Origin: Bergeyella porcorum
GTDB lineage: Bacteria; Bacteroidota; Bacteroidia; Flavobacteriales; Weeksellaceae
Length of the DNA: 64,000 nt
Direction of reading: 5' to 3'
Assembly: GCF_042427575.1 (NCBI RefSeq)
Contig: NZ_JBHMFD010000013.1
Location: 274,880-338,879 of the forward strand
Positions 54,674 through 63,753 of this stretch are shown here, piece by piece. The position numbers were made by a program, and so were the translations under genes. Under the pieces are notes generated by a model, which searched no databases, was not told the DNA's origin, and saw nothing but the letters and a program-made list of their open reading frames with translations. Numbering within the stretch: the first letter of the stretch is position 1; every line of letters starts with the position of its first letter.

Positions 54674-55402
54674 ATGACTCAAAATAAAACTTTAAAATTT
54701 CAAGATTTAGGGCTAATGGATTACCTTCCTGCTTTTGATTATCAGGAATCTTTAATGAAATCCATCATTGATTTAAAACTAAAAAACCGCGATAGAACCG
54801 ATGGCATCTATGAAGAAACGCCCAATTACTTTCTTTTCGTAGAGCATCCTCACGTTTATACCTTAGGGAAGTCTGGTGATGAGCAAAATATTTTATTCAA
54901 TGAAGAAAAATTAAAGGAAATCAATGCCACTTTTGTAAAAACCAACCGCGGTGGCGATATTACTTACCACGGCTTTGGGCAAATTGTAGGCTATCCTATT
55001 TTGGATTTGGATAACTTTAAATCAGACATTCACCTCTATATGAGAAATCTGGAAGAAGTTATCATCCGCACCATTGCAGAATACGGTCTAAAAGGCGAAC
55101 GAAGCGAAGGCGAAACGGGCGTTTGGCTGGATGTAGGAAAACCCTATGCCCGAAAAATCTGTGCAATGGGAGTAAAAACCTCCAAATGGGTTACAATGCA
55201 CGGTTTTGCCCTGAATGTGAATACAGATTTGAAGTATTTTGAATACATTATCCCGTGCGGCATCAAGGACAAAGCCGTTACTTCATTAGAACGAGAGCTA
55301 GAAAAAACATTTACACAGCAGGAAATGGAAGAGGTAAAACGCAAAATAAAAACCCATTTTGAAGAGGTTTTTGACGCTAATTTTTCAGAGAACAATATAT
55401 AA
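54674..55402 (+). CDS. lipB: Octanoyl-[acyl-carrier protein]:protein N-octanoyltransferase
   Basis: Transfers octanoyl groups from acyl-carrier protein to lipoyl domains, the first step of lipoate synthesis. The 242-residue protein has VYTLGKSGDE, RGGDITYHGFGQIVGYP (the family usually has HGPGQ, so a proline is replaced by phenylalanine), the lysine in ARKICAMGVK and the catalytic cysteine in YIIPCGIKDKAVTSL. The gene lies 129 bases before a two-lipoyl-domain E2 gene on the same strand, whose product is a likely substrate. Confidence 0.95.
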   Translation: MTQNKTLKFQDLGLMDYLPAFDYQESLMKSIIDLKLKNRDRTDGIYEETPNYFLFVEHPHVYTLGKSGDEQNILFNEEKLKEINATFVKTNRGGDITYHGFGQIVGYPILDLDNFKSDIHLYMRNLEEVIIRTIAEYGLKGERSEGETGVWLDVGKPYARKICAMGVKTSKWVTMHGFALNVNTDLKYFEYIIPCGIKDKAVTSLERELEKTFTQQEMEEVKRKIKTHFEEVFDANFSENNI

Positions 55403-55505
55403 CAAATTACTATATATCAACTTATTACAGACAAAAGTCCCTGTACTAAAAATTAGTTATTTTTGAAGATTTAAAATATTCCCAATTTTTATATCAAAAA
55501 ATTTA

Positions 55506-55513
55506 TATATTTG
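55506..55513 (+). promoter_or_regulatory. -7 element of the E2 gene
   Basis: TATATTTG matches TAnnTTTG, 19 bases before the ATG at 55532. Confidence 0.55.
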
Positions 55514-55531
55514 TAAAAACCGAAAAGTAAA

Positions 55532-57142
55532 ATGGCAGAGTATAAATTATTATTGCCTTCAATGGGAGAAGGCGTGATGGAAGCTACCATCATCAGTTGG
55601 ATAGCCAATGAGGGCGACTTCGTAAATGCAGATGACTCCGTAGTGGAAATTGCAACCGATAAAGTGGATTCTGATGTTCCTACCCCAGTTTCTGGAAAAA
55701 TCGTGAAAATCCTAAAGCAAAAAGATGAAGTAGCACAAGTGGGAGAAGCCATCGCCATCTTAGAAATAGAGGGAGAAGCCACAGAAGAGCCTGCACAAAT
55801 CTCCAAAACCGAAATGCCTCAGCCTGCTGCAACCAACTCAGGAGACGCTGAATATCAACTACTATTACCTTCAATGGGAGAAGGCGTAATGGAGGCTACG
55901 GTTATCAGTTGGCTATTCAACGAAGGCGACTTTGTAAATGAAGATGATTCCGTAGTGGAAATTGCTACCGATAAAGTGGATTCTGATGTGCCGACCCCAG
56001 TTTCTGGAACCATCGTGAAAATCCTAAAACAAAAAGATGAAGTGGCAAAAGTAGGCGAACCTATCGCTATCCTATCCATCAAAGGAGCGGCAATAAGTGG
56101 GTCTGTACCAAAAACCGAAACACCTACCGCAGCCGATATCAAGGAACTAGAAAAACCCCTCCAAAATCATACTCCAAAAGTAGAATTTACTGGAGATTTA
56201 TACCTTTCTCCATTGGTAAAATCTATTGCAAAGCAAGAAAATATCTCCGAAGCGGAACTAAAATCCATCCAAGGAAGTGGACTGGAAGGTCGCATTACCA
56301 AAGAAGATATCCTAGGCTATGTTGCCAATAGAAGTACCGTAAAAGTAGCACCAAAAGCTGCTGCTCCGCAACCTGCTACCGTTGCTCCAGCATCCACACC
56401 TGCACAAGCAAGTGCACCTGTAGCAGTATCGGAAGGTGATGAAATTATCCAGATGGATAGAGTGAGAAAAATCATTGCAGATGCGATGGTAAACTCAAAA
56501 AGAACCTCGCCACACGTTACCTCTTTCATTGAAACGGATGTAACCAATGTGGTAAAATGGAGAGCCAAAAACAAAGGCATTTTAGAAAAACGAGATGGGG
56601 AAAAGCTTACCTTTATGCCAATCTTTGTGAGAGCTGTAGTAAAGGCCATCCAAGATTTCCCAATGATCAATGTCTCTGTAGATGGTGATAAAATCATCAA
56701 GAAGAAAAACATCAATATTGGTATGGCTACGGCTCTACCAGATGGTAACCTGATTGTTCCTGTCATCAAAAATGCAGATCAACTTTCGCTTTCAGGATTA
56801 GCCAAGGCGATTAACGACCTAGCCTACAGAGCCAGAAATAAAAAGCTAAGACCAGAGGATACTCAAGGAGCTACTTATACCATTTCCAACATCGGAAGTT
56901 TTGGAAACCTGATGGGAACTCCTATTATCCCTCAGCCACAGGTGGCTATTTTGGCGATTGGCTCTATTGAAAAGAAGCCCGCAGTTTTAGAAACCAAAGA
57001 TGGCGATGTTATTGCCATTCGCAATCTGATGTTTATGTCCCACTCTTATGACCACAGAGTGGTAGATGGCTCATTAGGTGGAATGTTCCTAAAACACGTC
57101 CACGATTATCTCGAAAATTGGGATATGGATGCTGAAATTTAA
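55532..57142 (+). CDS. Dihydrolipoamide acyltransferase (E2) with two lipoyl domains
   Basis: The E2 core of a 2-oxo acid dehydrogenase complex, 536 residues. Two tandem lipoyl domains carry the target lysines K44 and K148, each in EIATDKVDSDVPTPVSG. A peripheral-subunit-binding domain (YLSPLVKSIAKQENISEAE, about residues 222-270) and an alanine/proline linker precede the acyltransferase domain, whose catalytic HSYDHRVVDG has H508 and D512. The two lipoyl domains are nearly identical even in DNA. The substrate (branched-chain 2-oxo acids or pyruvate) is not fixed by sequence; branched-chain is common for this architecture in Flavobacteria. E1 and E3 genes are not adjacent. Confidence 0.93.
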   Translation: MAEYKLLLPSMGEGVMEATIISWIANEGDFVNADDSVVEIATDKVDSDVPTPVSGKIVKILKQKDEVAQVGEAIAILEIEGEATEEPAQISKTEMPQPAATNSGDAEYQLLLPSMGEGVMEATVISWLFNEGDFVNEDDSVVEIATDKVDSDVPTPVSGTIVKILKQKDEVAKVGEPIAILSIKGAAISGSVPKTETPTAADIKELEKPLQNHTPKVEFTGDLYLSPLVKSIAKQENISEAELKSIQGSGLEGRITKEDILGYVANRSTVKVAPKAAAPQPATVAPASTPAQASAPVAVSEGDEIIQMDRVRKIIADAMVNSKRTSPHVTSFIETDVTNVVKWRAKNKGILEKRDGEKLTFMPIFVRAVVKAIQDFPMINVSVDGDKIIKKKNINIGMATALPDGNLIVPVIKNADQLSLSGLAKAINDLAYRARNKKLRPEDTQGATYTISNIGSFGNLMGTPIIPQPQVAILAIGSIEKKPAVLETKDGDVIAIRNLMFMSHSYDHRVVDGSLGGMFLKHVHDYLENWDMDAEI

Positions 57143-57176
57143 TTCTTTACGGAACTTTAATTGACCTATATAGAAA

Positions 57177-57214
57177 AAGAGGCTGTCCAAAACTTTTAGG
57201 ACAGCTTCTTTTAG
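57177..57214 (+). terminator. Terminator after the E2 gene
   Basis: AAGAGGCTGTCC and GGACAGCTTCTT pair with one mismatch around 10 bases, followed by TTTAG. Confidence 0.75.
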
Positions 57215-57287
57215 ATTAGAAAGAGCATCTAAAAATTTCAATCCTTCCACAAATCATAATTGATAATTATTTCCGAAATTTGCCCCT

Positions 57288-58463
57288 ATGAATCAAGATT
57301 TCTTTAAATACCAAGCCCAGACCACCCAGTTTGCATCGGGCTTTGAAGTAGAAAAAGCAGAAGGCTGCTATATTTATGGTAAAGATGGAAAGAAGTATTT
57401 GGACTTTGTAGCAGGCGTTTCTGCCAATACGCTAGGGCATTCTCACCCCAAAGTGATAGACGCCATCAAAACTCAGGCAGACCAATATCTACATGTGATG
57501 GTCTATGGAGAGTACGCTCAAGAAATGCCTGTAAAACTTTGCAAGCTTTTAGCAGAAGCTACACCAGCACCGCTAGAGGTTACCTATTTGGTTAATTCTG
57601 GAGCAGAAGCCATAGATGGTAGTTTAAAATTAGCCAAACGCTACACGGGAAGAGAAGAAATCATTGCCTTTCACCATTCGTATCACGGCAATACCCACGG
57701 AGCACTTTCCGTTTCGGGGAATGAATACCACAAGCGAGAGTTTCGCCCATTGCTTCCGATGGTCAATTTCATCCATTTTAATTCCGAAGAAGATTTAGCA
57801 CAGATTACCGAAAAAACAGCAGGAGTTATTTTGGAAACCATCCAAGGAGCAGCAGGTTTTCTGGTACCTCATCCTGATTATCTAAAAAGGCTGAAAGCCA
57901 GATGCGAAGAGGTAGGTGCACTTTTAATCTTAGACGAAATACAGCCTGGCTTTGGCAGAACGGGGAAACTATTTGCATTTGAGCATTATGGCATTGTTCC
58001 AGATATTTTGGTGATGGGCAAAGGAATGGGCGGCGGTGTTCCTGTGGGGGCATTTATGAGTTCCCGAGAGATAATGCAAAGCCTTTCTCATAGTCCTAAA
58101 TTGGGGCATATCACCACTTTTGGAGGCAACCCACTGATTGCCGCTGCCAGTTATGCTACCTTGAAAGAAGTCTTGGAAAGTGGACTGATGGAGGAAGTGC
58201 AAGAGAAAGAAGATTTATTCCGAAAACTATTGGTTCACCCGAAAATAAAACACATCAACGGAAGAGGGCTGATGCTTGCCGTGAACTTGGGAAGCCCAGA
58301 ATATACTTTGGAAGTCGCTAAACGCTGTATGGCAAAAGGACTCATTGTCTTCTGGCAACTGTATAGAAACGAGTATATGAGAATTTCGCCACCTCTTAAT
58401 ATTTCCAAATCCGAAATAGAGGAAGGATGTAAAATTATTTTAGAAGTTTTAGATGAATGCTGA
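57288..58463 (+). CDS. Class III aminotransferase (acetylornithine aminotransferase-like)
   Basis: A 391-residue PLP-dependent class III aminotransferase. The cofactor site is intact: VNSGAEAIDGSLKLAKRYTGR, the aspartate in LILDEIQPGFGRTGKLFAFE, and the Schiff-base lysine K245 in VMGKGMGGGVPVGAF. Candidates include acetylornithine, ornithine or 4-aminobutyrate as amino donor; motif similarity alone does not decide. No arginine biosynthesis genes are next to it. It has a terminator upstream and stands alone. Confidence 0.92.
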   Translation: MNQDFFKYQAQTTQFASGFEVEKAEGCYIYGKDGKKYLDFVAGVSANTLGHSHPKVIDAIKTQADQYLHVMVYGEYAQEMPVKLCKLLAEATPAPLEVTYLVNSGAEAIDGSLKLAKRYTGREEIIAFHHSYHGNTHGALSVSGNEYHKREFRPLLPMVNFIHFNSEEDLAQITEKTAGVILETIQGAAGFLVPHPDYLKRLKARCEEVGALLILDEIQPGFGRTGKLFAFEHYGIVPDILVMGKGMGGGVPVGAFMSSREIMQSLSHSPKLGHITTFGGNPLIAAASYATLKEVLESGLMEEVQEKEDLFRKLLVHPKIKHINGRGLMLAVNLGSPEYTLEVAKRCMAKGLIVFWQLYRNEYMRISPPLNISKSEIEEGCKIILEVLDEC

Positions 58464-58579
58464 TTAACAGAGCGTTACCCCAATATTGATAAAAAACATT
58501 AAAAAAACTAGCCTTTTCTTTTTCGTTATTCGGTAATTAATTTATATATTGCGACCATATAAAAAAAAACAATCGTATT

Positions 58580-58966
58580 ATGGCAAAACAAAAAGTGCAA
58601 TATGAATTTCCGATGCATTGCTTATCCGAAATTTTGTATGAGTATTTGGCAAGTGCAGAGGGGCTTGCAGAGTGGTTTGCGGATGAGGTTACAGAGAAGG
58701 GAGACGATTTTTACTTCAGCTGGGGGGGGGGTGCCGAGGAAAAAGCAACGCTGATACGCTACAAGCCAGAGAGCTTTGTTCGCTTCCGCTGGGAAGAAGA
58801 TGAAGGTACCAAAAACTTCTTTGAGATGACCATTGTTATCGATGAGATTACAGAAGATTTATCTCTAAACATTACAGATTTTTGTGAGCCAGGAGATGAG
58901 GAAGAAAATAGATTGTATTGGGAAAACCTTATAGAAAATCTAAGAATAAAATTGGGTGCTGCCTAA
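58580..58966 (+). CDS. START-like/SRPBCC domain protein with an internal G10 tract
   Basis: A 128-residue cytoplasmic protein of the START-like (SRPBCC) fold that binds hydrophobic ligands or partners; the function in Flavobacteria is unknown. Visible segments are EYLASAEGLAEWFADEVTEK, VRFRWEEDEGTKNFFEMTI and LNITDFCEPGDEEENRLYW. Codons 48-51 (W-G-G-G) are read from an uninterrupted run of ten G (58722-58731). Such a run is unusual in this low-GC genome and could slip, switching the frame. The full-length frame is open in this sequence. A terminator follows. Confidence 0.88.
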   Translation: MAKQKVQYEFPMHCLSEILYEYLASAEGLAEWFADEVTEKGDDFYFSWGGGAEEKATLIRYKPESFVRFRWEEDEGTKNFFEMTIVIDEITEDLSLNITDFCEPGDEEENRLYWENLIENLRIKLGAA

Positions 58967-58990
58967 CATTTTAATTTAAAAAAAAACGAC

Positions 58991-59020
58991 AATGAACGAT
59001 GTTTTTCGTTCATTATTTTT
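58991..59020 (+). terminator. Terminator after the START-like gene
   Basis: AATGAACG and CGTTCATT pair around 8 bases, followed by ATTTTT. Confidence 0.75.
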
Positions 59021-59039
59021 ATGATTTAAGCGATAGAAT

Positions 59040-59834
59040 ATGTTGACATCAGGAGAGTTCCATCCAGAAAATAGAGCGTTTCTCAATGGAGATGCCGTAA
59101 AGGTTTCATTTTTTGTACGCCATCAGCAGCTCATTATGGCAGAAGAATGCTATTTTTTCCTAATGGCATCTATGCGAAAGATGCGTATGAATATTCCCTT
59201 ATCTTATACCTTGGAGTTTTTCCAAAACCTTTTTCAGGACAATGTAATGGCTCAGGGCGTTTCAGACGGTATTATTCACTTTATGGTTTATCGAAATAAT
59301 GATGGCAAACCATTGCAAAAATCCGAGGTTTCTTTTGTTTTTGAAGTGGAAGAAAAAAAAGATGTCCTAATGCTGAACGAAAACTACGAGATGGATTTAA
59401 TCAAAGAAATCAATGTCAATACCAACCTTCTGAGCAACATTCGCGTCCACTGTCCAGAAAACATCTATGCCGAAATCTATGCTAAAGAAAATGATTTGGA
59501 CGATGTGGTTTTACTCAACCCCAATAAAAGAATCGCCCGTTCTATCTGGGGAAATCTATTGTTTTTGGAAGGCAATACCCTCAAAATTCCGAAACAGACC
59601 GAAGGTGCCTATATCTCTCCATTGATGGAAAACTTCGTCACTTTCTTGCACAAGAAAAATCTGGCAACCATAGAGCAGGCTGAAATGATTGCCTTTGAAA
59701 GTCAAAAAGCCGATGAAATCCTAATGGTTTCCGATGAAAAGGGCATTTTTTCTATCTCTAAAATCCGAAATAAAACCTTCGGAAACGAACGCCTAAAAGC
59801 AATGGTAGAGCAATGGAAAGAAACCTTAGCGTAA
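59040..59834 (+). CDS. Class IV aminotransferase-like protein lacking the PLP lysine
   Basis: A 264-residue protein with the overall plan of class IV aminotransferases (4-amino-4-deoxychorismate lyase/branched-chain type), including an ISPLMENFVTFLHKK region near the C-terminus. At the place of the cofactor lysine (usual KT.NY pattern) it reads NVNTNLLSNIRVH, and the glutamate of the EATxxN motif is replaced in RIARSIWGNLLF. It is therefore probably inactive as a transaminase, or has a different chemistry. It follows the START-like gene after 73 bases and a terminator. Confidence 0.8.
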   Translation: MLTSGEFHPENRAFLNGDAVKVSFFVRHQQLIMAEECYFFLMASMRKMRMNIPLSYTLEFFQNLFQDNVMAQGVSDGIIHFMVYRNNDGKPLQKSEVSFVFEVEEKKDVLMLNENYEMDLIKEINVNTNLLSNIRVHCPENIYAEIYAKENDLDDVVLLNPNKRIARSIWGNLLFLEGNTLKIPKQTEGAYISPLMENFVTFLHKKNLATIEQAEMIAFESQKADEILMVSDEKGIFSISKIRNKTFGNERLKAMVEQWKETLA

Positions 59835-59836
59835 AC

Positions 59837-60700
59837 CTATTCACCTGCTTTAATTCCCCGAAATCTTTTAATAACCAATGGGGTGAATATATACTTAGCC
59901 GTTCTTAGCTTGGGAGCGTTGATGTCCAGATGATACCACGGAGAAAGGCTCGGGTGGTTGGGATTTTTCAGTATATGAATATCTTGTGCTGGCATAAAAC
60001 TCTGTGCTAACAGAAAAACCCGCTTCCCTATGGCATTTTTGGCACTACCTACAATAAATACCGCGTGCCCAGGGCTTCCTGGCGTGATGATGATATCCCC
60101 CACCTGAATATCCTTATGCGTTGTCACCGGTACCGATTCTCTATCCAAAGAAATAGTCCCCGAATACTGAAAAATTAAATTCAGATATTGGCGAAAGGTA
60201 TCATAGGTATCACTCTCCTTTGCCGACTGATGAAATCTTACTTTATCCCCCACTTCCGTCGTACGGATGCCCTTTTTATAATCGTTCCAAGACATCATTT
60301 GTCCACTGGTAAATTCAAATGCAATCTCATCATAGCGTTTTTGCCCCCAAAGGTACTCGGCGTAGAGCCTCATCCACGCATCAGCACATTGCTGTAAATC
60401 TTTATTTCCCACCTCTATATCCAAAATTGCTGCGTGGTAAAACTGATGAGGCATAGGCAAATCTCGGTAATCTCGTAGAGGCAAACCTTCGGGTTTCAGC
60501 TTAAACTCGGAAAGATATTTCTGAAAAGACCCCACAGGGTAACGCTCCCAGACATAGCCTTTAGGAGGTTGAAATCTCGTTTTGATGGTACTTTTATCTG
60601 GATGATTATCCATTGCACGGCTTTGTTCTATGACCTGAGAAACCCCTCTGCCGAACAGCAAAAGACCAAACAAACATCCTATTTTAAAGCAATGCAACAT
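59837..60700 (-). CDS. DUF4846 domain protein
   Basis: A 287-residue exported protein with a hydrophobic N-terminus (FKIGCLFGLLLFGRGVSQ). The body has the DUF4846 pattern: GYVWERYPVGSFQKYLSEFKL, HAAILDIEVGNKDLQQCADA, RLYAEYLWGQKRYDEIAFEF, VQVGDIIITPGSPGHAVFIVG-like (IQVGDIIITPGSPGHAVFIV) and LLAQSFMPAQDIHILKNP. The GDIIITPGSPGHA stretch looks like the histidine-containing loop of NlpC/P60-type folds, so a peptidoglycan or amide hydrolase role is possible. It is convergent with the aminotransferase-like gene; only two bases separate their stops. Confidence 0.85.
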   Translation of the reverse strand: MLHCFKIGCLFGLLLFGRGVSQVIEQSRAMDNHPDKSTIKTRFQPPKGYVWERYPVGSFQKYLSEFKLKPEGLPLRDYRDLPMPHQFYHAAILDIEVGNKDLQQCADAWMRLYAEYLWGQKRYDEIAFEFTSGQMMSWNDYKKGIRTTEVGDKVRFHQSAKESDTYDTFRQYLNLIFQYSGTISLDRESVPVTTHKDIQVGDIIITPGSPGHAVFIVGSAKNAIGKRVFLLAQSFMPAQDIHILKNPNHPSLSPWYHLDINAPKLRTAKYIFTPLVIKRFRGIKAGE

Positions 60701-60845
60701 CAGATAAAGAGCGTTGTAGTTTAGATTTTATCCATTGAGAATTCAAATTTAAAAAAAACTTGAAGATAAATCACATCAAAAAATGCGTTTATTAATAAAA
60801 CTAATCCTATCTTTGATGGAATTTTTCAGGTGATTTTTAGAAAAA

Positions 60846-63635
60846 ATGAAACGGTTTATCTTATTTTTGGCTTTTATATTCGGTATGGTGGTCTATGCCC
60901 AGCAAGATAGCATCCGTATTCAAGCACATTTATCTGAAGATTTGAAGGTTTTATCGGTAAAGCAAACTATTGTTTATAAAAACCCACTGCCCACTCCTCT
61001 TCAAAAAATCAAATTGCTCAATTGGATAGCGGCTTATCGCAATCAGAATACGCCTTTGGCAAAACGAAAATTGGAAGACCGAAAAAAAGAACTTTACTTT
61101 GCGAAACGAGAAGAATTGGGATTTCTCAACAATTTAAAAATCAATCACGAGAACACTTATTTTGATTTGAATTCTGAAAATATTGATGTTCCTCTGAATC
61201 AACCTTTACCACCTAAAGAAAGCCTAACACTTCATCTGGAGTATGAAATTCAGTTGCCTAATATCAACCTCACAGGCTATGGTGCGTCTAAGGATAAGGC
61301 AGTTTTGAAATATTTCTTCATAGTTCCAGATGCTTTTGAAAATGAGAAGCAAACGCCTAAACATTTCTTAGATATTGAAGAAACACAGAATGGTGGTAGC
61401 CATTGGGATGTTACGCTTACCGTACCTCCATCGTATTTTGTAGAAGGCAATTTGGAAAGAGAAGCCCATAGTTTTAAAGGGGTTCTAACCACAGACCCAG
61501 AGTTTTTAGTGTCTAAAACACCTATCCATCTCTTTAAGCAAGGTGAACATACCATAGTATTAGGCTATAAAGTATCTGAGGACGAGGCTTCTTATTTGGA
61601 GTTTTTCTTACCCTTGCAGCTCAAGTTTTTGGAAGAACGAATGGGATTTGTTCCCAAAAAAATATTCATCTCCGAAAAATTTAGTCAAAAGGAAGATTTC
61701 TTTGGCAATGAAGATATTAAACTCTGGAAATTCAAATTTCAACTCTTTTCTGATGCCCAAAAAGTGGATATGAACTACTTCTCTATCCTCTCAAAATATG
61801 CCGTACACCACGCTACCATTACAGATAAAGAAAAGGAACATTGGTTTACCAATGGTATCAAAACATATCTGGAAATGCAATATTTACAACGGTTTTATAA
61901 GGATGAAATGCTTCTAGGCAAGCTCCCTGAAACCAAAATATTAGGCATTAAACCTTTAAAATACCTCAATGCTTCCAAACTTAAACTTTCAGAACGCTAT
62001 GGAATCACCTATCAGTACATTAAAGCGATGAATCTGGACCAGAATGTTGGGGCTCCATTTTCTACTTTGAGCAATTTTAATGATATGGCAATCAGTCATT
62101 TTGAAACTGGAAGTCTGTTTGATTATCTGGCTCAAAAGATGACCTATGGTAAGTTTAATGTTTTTCTAAAAGATTATCTCACTACCCACCAAGGAAAGCG
62201 AGTGAATCCCGAAGCCTTCCTCTCTCGCCTCAATAGAGCTACTGAATACTCTGCAGATTTTCTTGAACCCTATTTTAACCGCAATCAACGCTTTAATTTC
62301 AACCTGAAAAAATTCAAAAAAGTAGATGACGGCTATCTGGTAACCATTGCCAAGAATACCCACTTTTCTATTCCCATAAAGATAGACACAGAGCATCACA
62401 ACGGGCAACGCACCACCTTCTGGTATGATACTTCTGAACGCAAAAAACGCTCGGAATATCTGATTCCCTTACAAGACTTAAATAAAATACAACTGAATAA
62501 TGACTATATCTTTCCCGAAGCCAATTATAGAGATAATTACCTCTACACCAAAGGCTTTTTTTCTAATATGAAAAAAGTAAAGCTGAAACTGCTGAAAGAT
62601 ATTCCCAACCCAGAATATAACGAAATCTATGTAGCTCCTAAAGTAACCTTCAATGCGTATGATAAAGTGCTACTGGGGCTCAATTTCCAAAATCAATCGC
62701 TACTTGAGGAGAATTTTGTGTATAGTTTCACACCTTTTTATAGTACAGGAACTAGTAAATTTACAGGTTCGGCAGGGTTGGCTTATAATTATAGACCGCT
62801 GAATAGGTTTTACAGAAATTTGCAACTGGGAGGCTCGGCGGCTTATTTTCATTACGACCACGGTTTGGCTTACCAAAAGTATAGTCTAAGTTCTAGTTTA
62901 ATTTTCGCTAAACCTCTCAGAAGCGAGGAAAACCAATGGATAAGCTTGTCTTATAATTATTTTGAAAAAGACCTTACCCCTACAATGGTTTTGAATAATG
63001 AATACGACCGCTACAACCTATGGAATTTAGGCTATGTCTATTCTAATAGAAAACTGATTTACGAGATGCTATTCAGCACCAATTTTCAGCTGATGAAAGA
63101 TTTCCAAAAGGTTTCTGCTGAAGGCTTTTACCGTTGGGAATATGCCAATGATAAGAAAATTGGTTTTAGAATCTTTGGAGGATACTTTTTATCCAACCAC
63201 GCTCGCAACGATTTGTTCAGCTTTGGTATTTCCCGCATTTCCAATTATGCTTTTGCCTACAATCTATTAGGGCAAAGTGCTACTTCTGGTTTTCTATCTC
63301 AGCAATTTGTCTTGGCAGAGGGCGGGTTCAAATCGTTTTTTCCCCACACCGCCAATCAATGGATAGCATCTGCCAATATAGACGCCCACCTTTGGAAGAT
63401 GTTCAATATCTATGCAGATTTTGGTGCCTACAAGCGTAAGGGACTTGCTCCCCAATGGATTTGGGATTCGGGCGTGAAGCTGAAGATTGTTCCGGATTTT
63501 TTGGAAGTCTATTTTCCCCTTCAGTCCTCTCTCGGCTTTGAACCTTCGTTTAAGGATTATAGCAGTAGAATCCGTTATACTTTGATTATTAACCTCGGAG
63601 CCATTACCAGCCATTTCAGGAGAGGGTGGTTTTAG
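60846..63635 (+). CDS. M1-like pseudoprotease fused to an outer-membrane beta-barrel
   Basis: A 929-residue exported protein (signal peptide MKRFILFLAFIFGMVVYAQ). The first 480 residues follow the layout of M1 (gluzincin) aminopeptidases, but the zinc helix is absent: at the HExxH position it reads AVHHATITDKEKEHWFTNG, and the WLNEGFATYLE segment is WFTNGIKTYLEMQYL, losing the third ligand. The C-terminal half, from about residue 590, consists of alternating hydrophobic strands ending YSSRIRYTLIINLGA, typical of an outer-membrane barrel. It is probably a non-catalytic surface or biogenesis factor. A 138-bp piece of this gene is duplicated at 40954-41093. Confidence 0.82.
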   Translation: MKRFILFLAFIFGMVVYAQQDSIRIQAHLSEDLKVLSVKQTIVYKNPLPTPLQKIKLLNWIAAYRNQNTPLAKRKLEDRKKELYFAKREELGFLNNLKINHENTYFDLNSENIDVPLNQPLPPKESLTLHLEYEIQLPNINLTGYGASKDKAVLKYFFIVPDAFENEKQTPKHFLDIEETQNGGSHWDVTLTVPPSYFVEGNLEREAHSFKGVLTTDPEFLVSKTPIHLFKQGEHTIVLGYKVSEDEASYLEFFLPLQLKFLEERMGFVPKKIFISEKFSQKEDFFGNEDIKLWKFKFQLFSDAQKVDMNYFSILSKYAVHHATITDKEKEHWFTNGIKTYLEMQYLQRFYKDEMLLGKLPETKILGIKPLKYLNASKLKLSERYGITYQYIKAMNLDQNVGAPFSTLSNFNDMAISHFETGSLFDYLAQKMTYGKFNVFLKDYLTTHQGKRVNPEAFLSRLNRATEYSADFLEPYFNRNQRFNFNLKKFKKVDDGYLVTIAKNTHFSIPIKIDTEHHNGQRTTFWYDTSERKKRSEYLIPLQDLNKIQLNNDYIFPEANYRDNYLYTKGFFSNMKKVKLKLLKDIPNPEYNEIYVAPKVTFNAYDKVLLGLNFQNQSLLEENFVYSFTPFYSTGTSKFTGSAGLAYNYRPLNRFYRNLQLGGSAAYFHYDHGLAYQKYSLSSSLIFAKPLRSEENQWISLSYNYFEKDLTPTMVLNNEYDRYNLWNLGYVYSNRKLIYEMLFSTNFQLMKDFQKVSAEGFYRWEYANDKKIGFRIFGGYFLSNHARNDLFSFGISRISNYAFAYNLLGQSATSGFLSQQFVLAEGGFKSFFPHTANQWIASANIDAHLWKMFNIYADFGAYKRKGLAPQWIWDSGVKLKIVPDFLEVYFPLQSSLGFEPSFKDYSSRIRYTLIINLGAITSHFRRGWF

Positions 63636-63753
63636 CCCATCATTGCTAAGATATTAGTTTGAGTTTACGCACTTTTGGGAAGAATATTTAACAATTTCTA
63701 TTCTCGAATTTAGCAAATGCTTAATATAACCTAAATTCCATTAGTAATACCAT
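63636..63753. other. Intergenic region next to an IS630-type element
   Basis: AT-rich sequence between the pseudoprotease gene and the transposase stop. The sequence TACCATTTAAA (63750 region) recurs beside the duplicate fragment at about 41085-41098, which may mark an element end. No inverted-repeat partner is visible, as the other end is outside the window. Confidence 0.35.
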
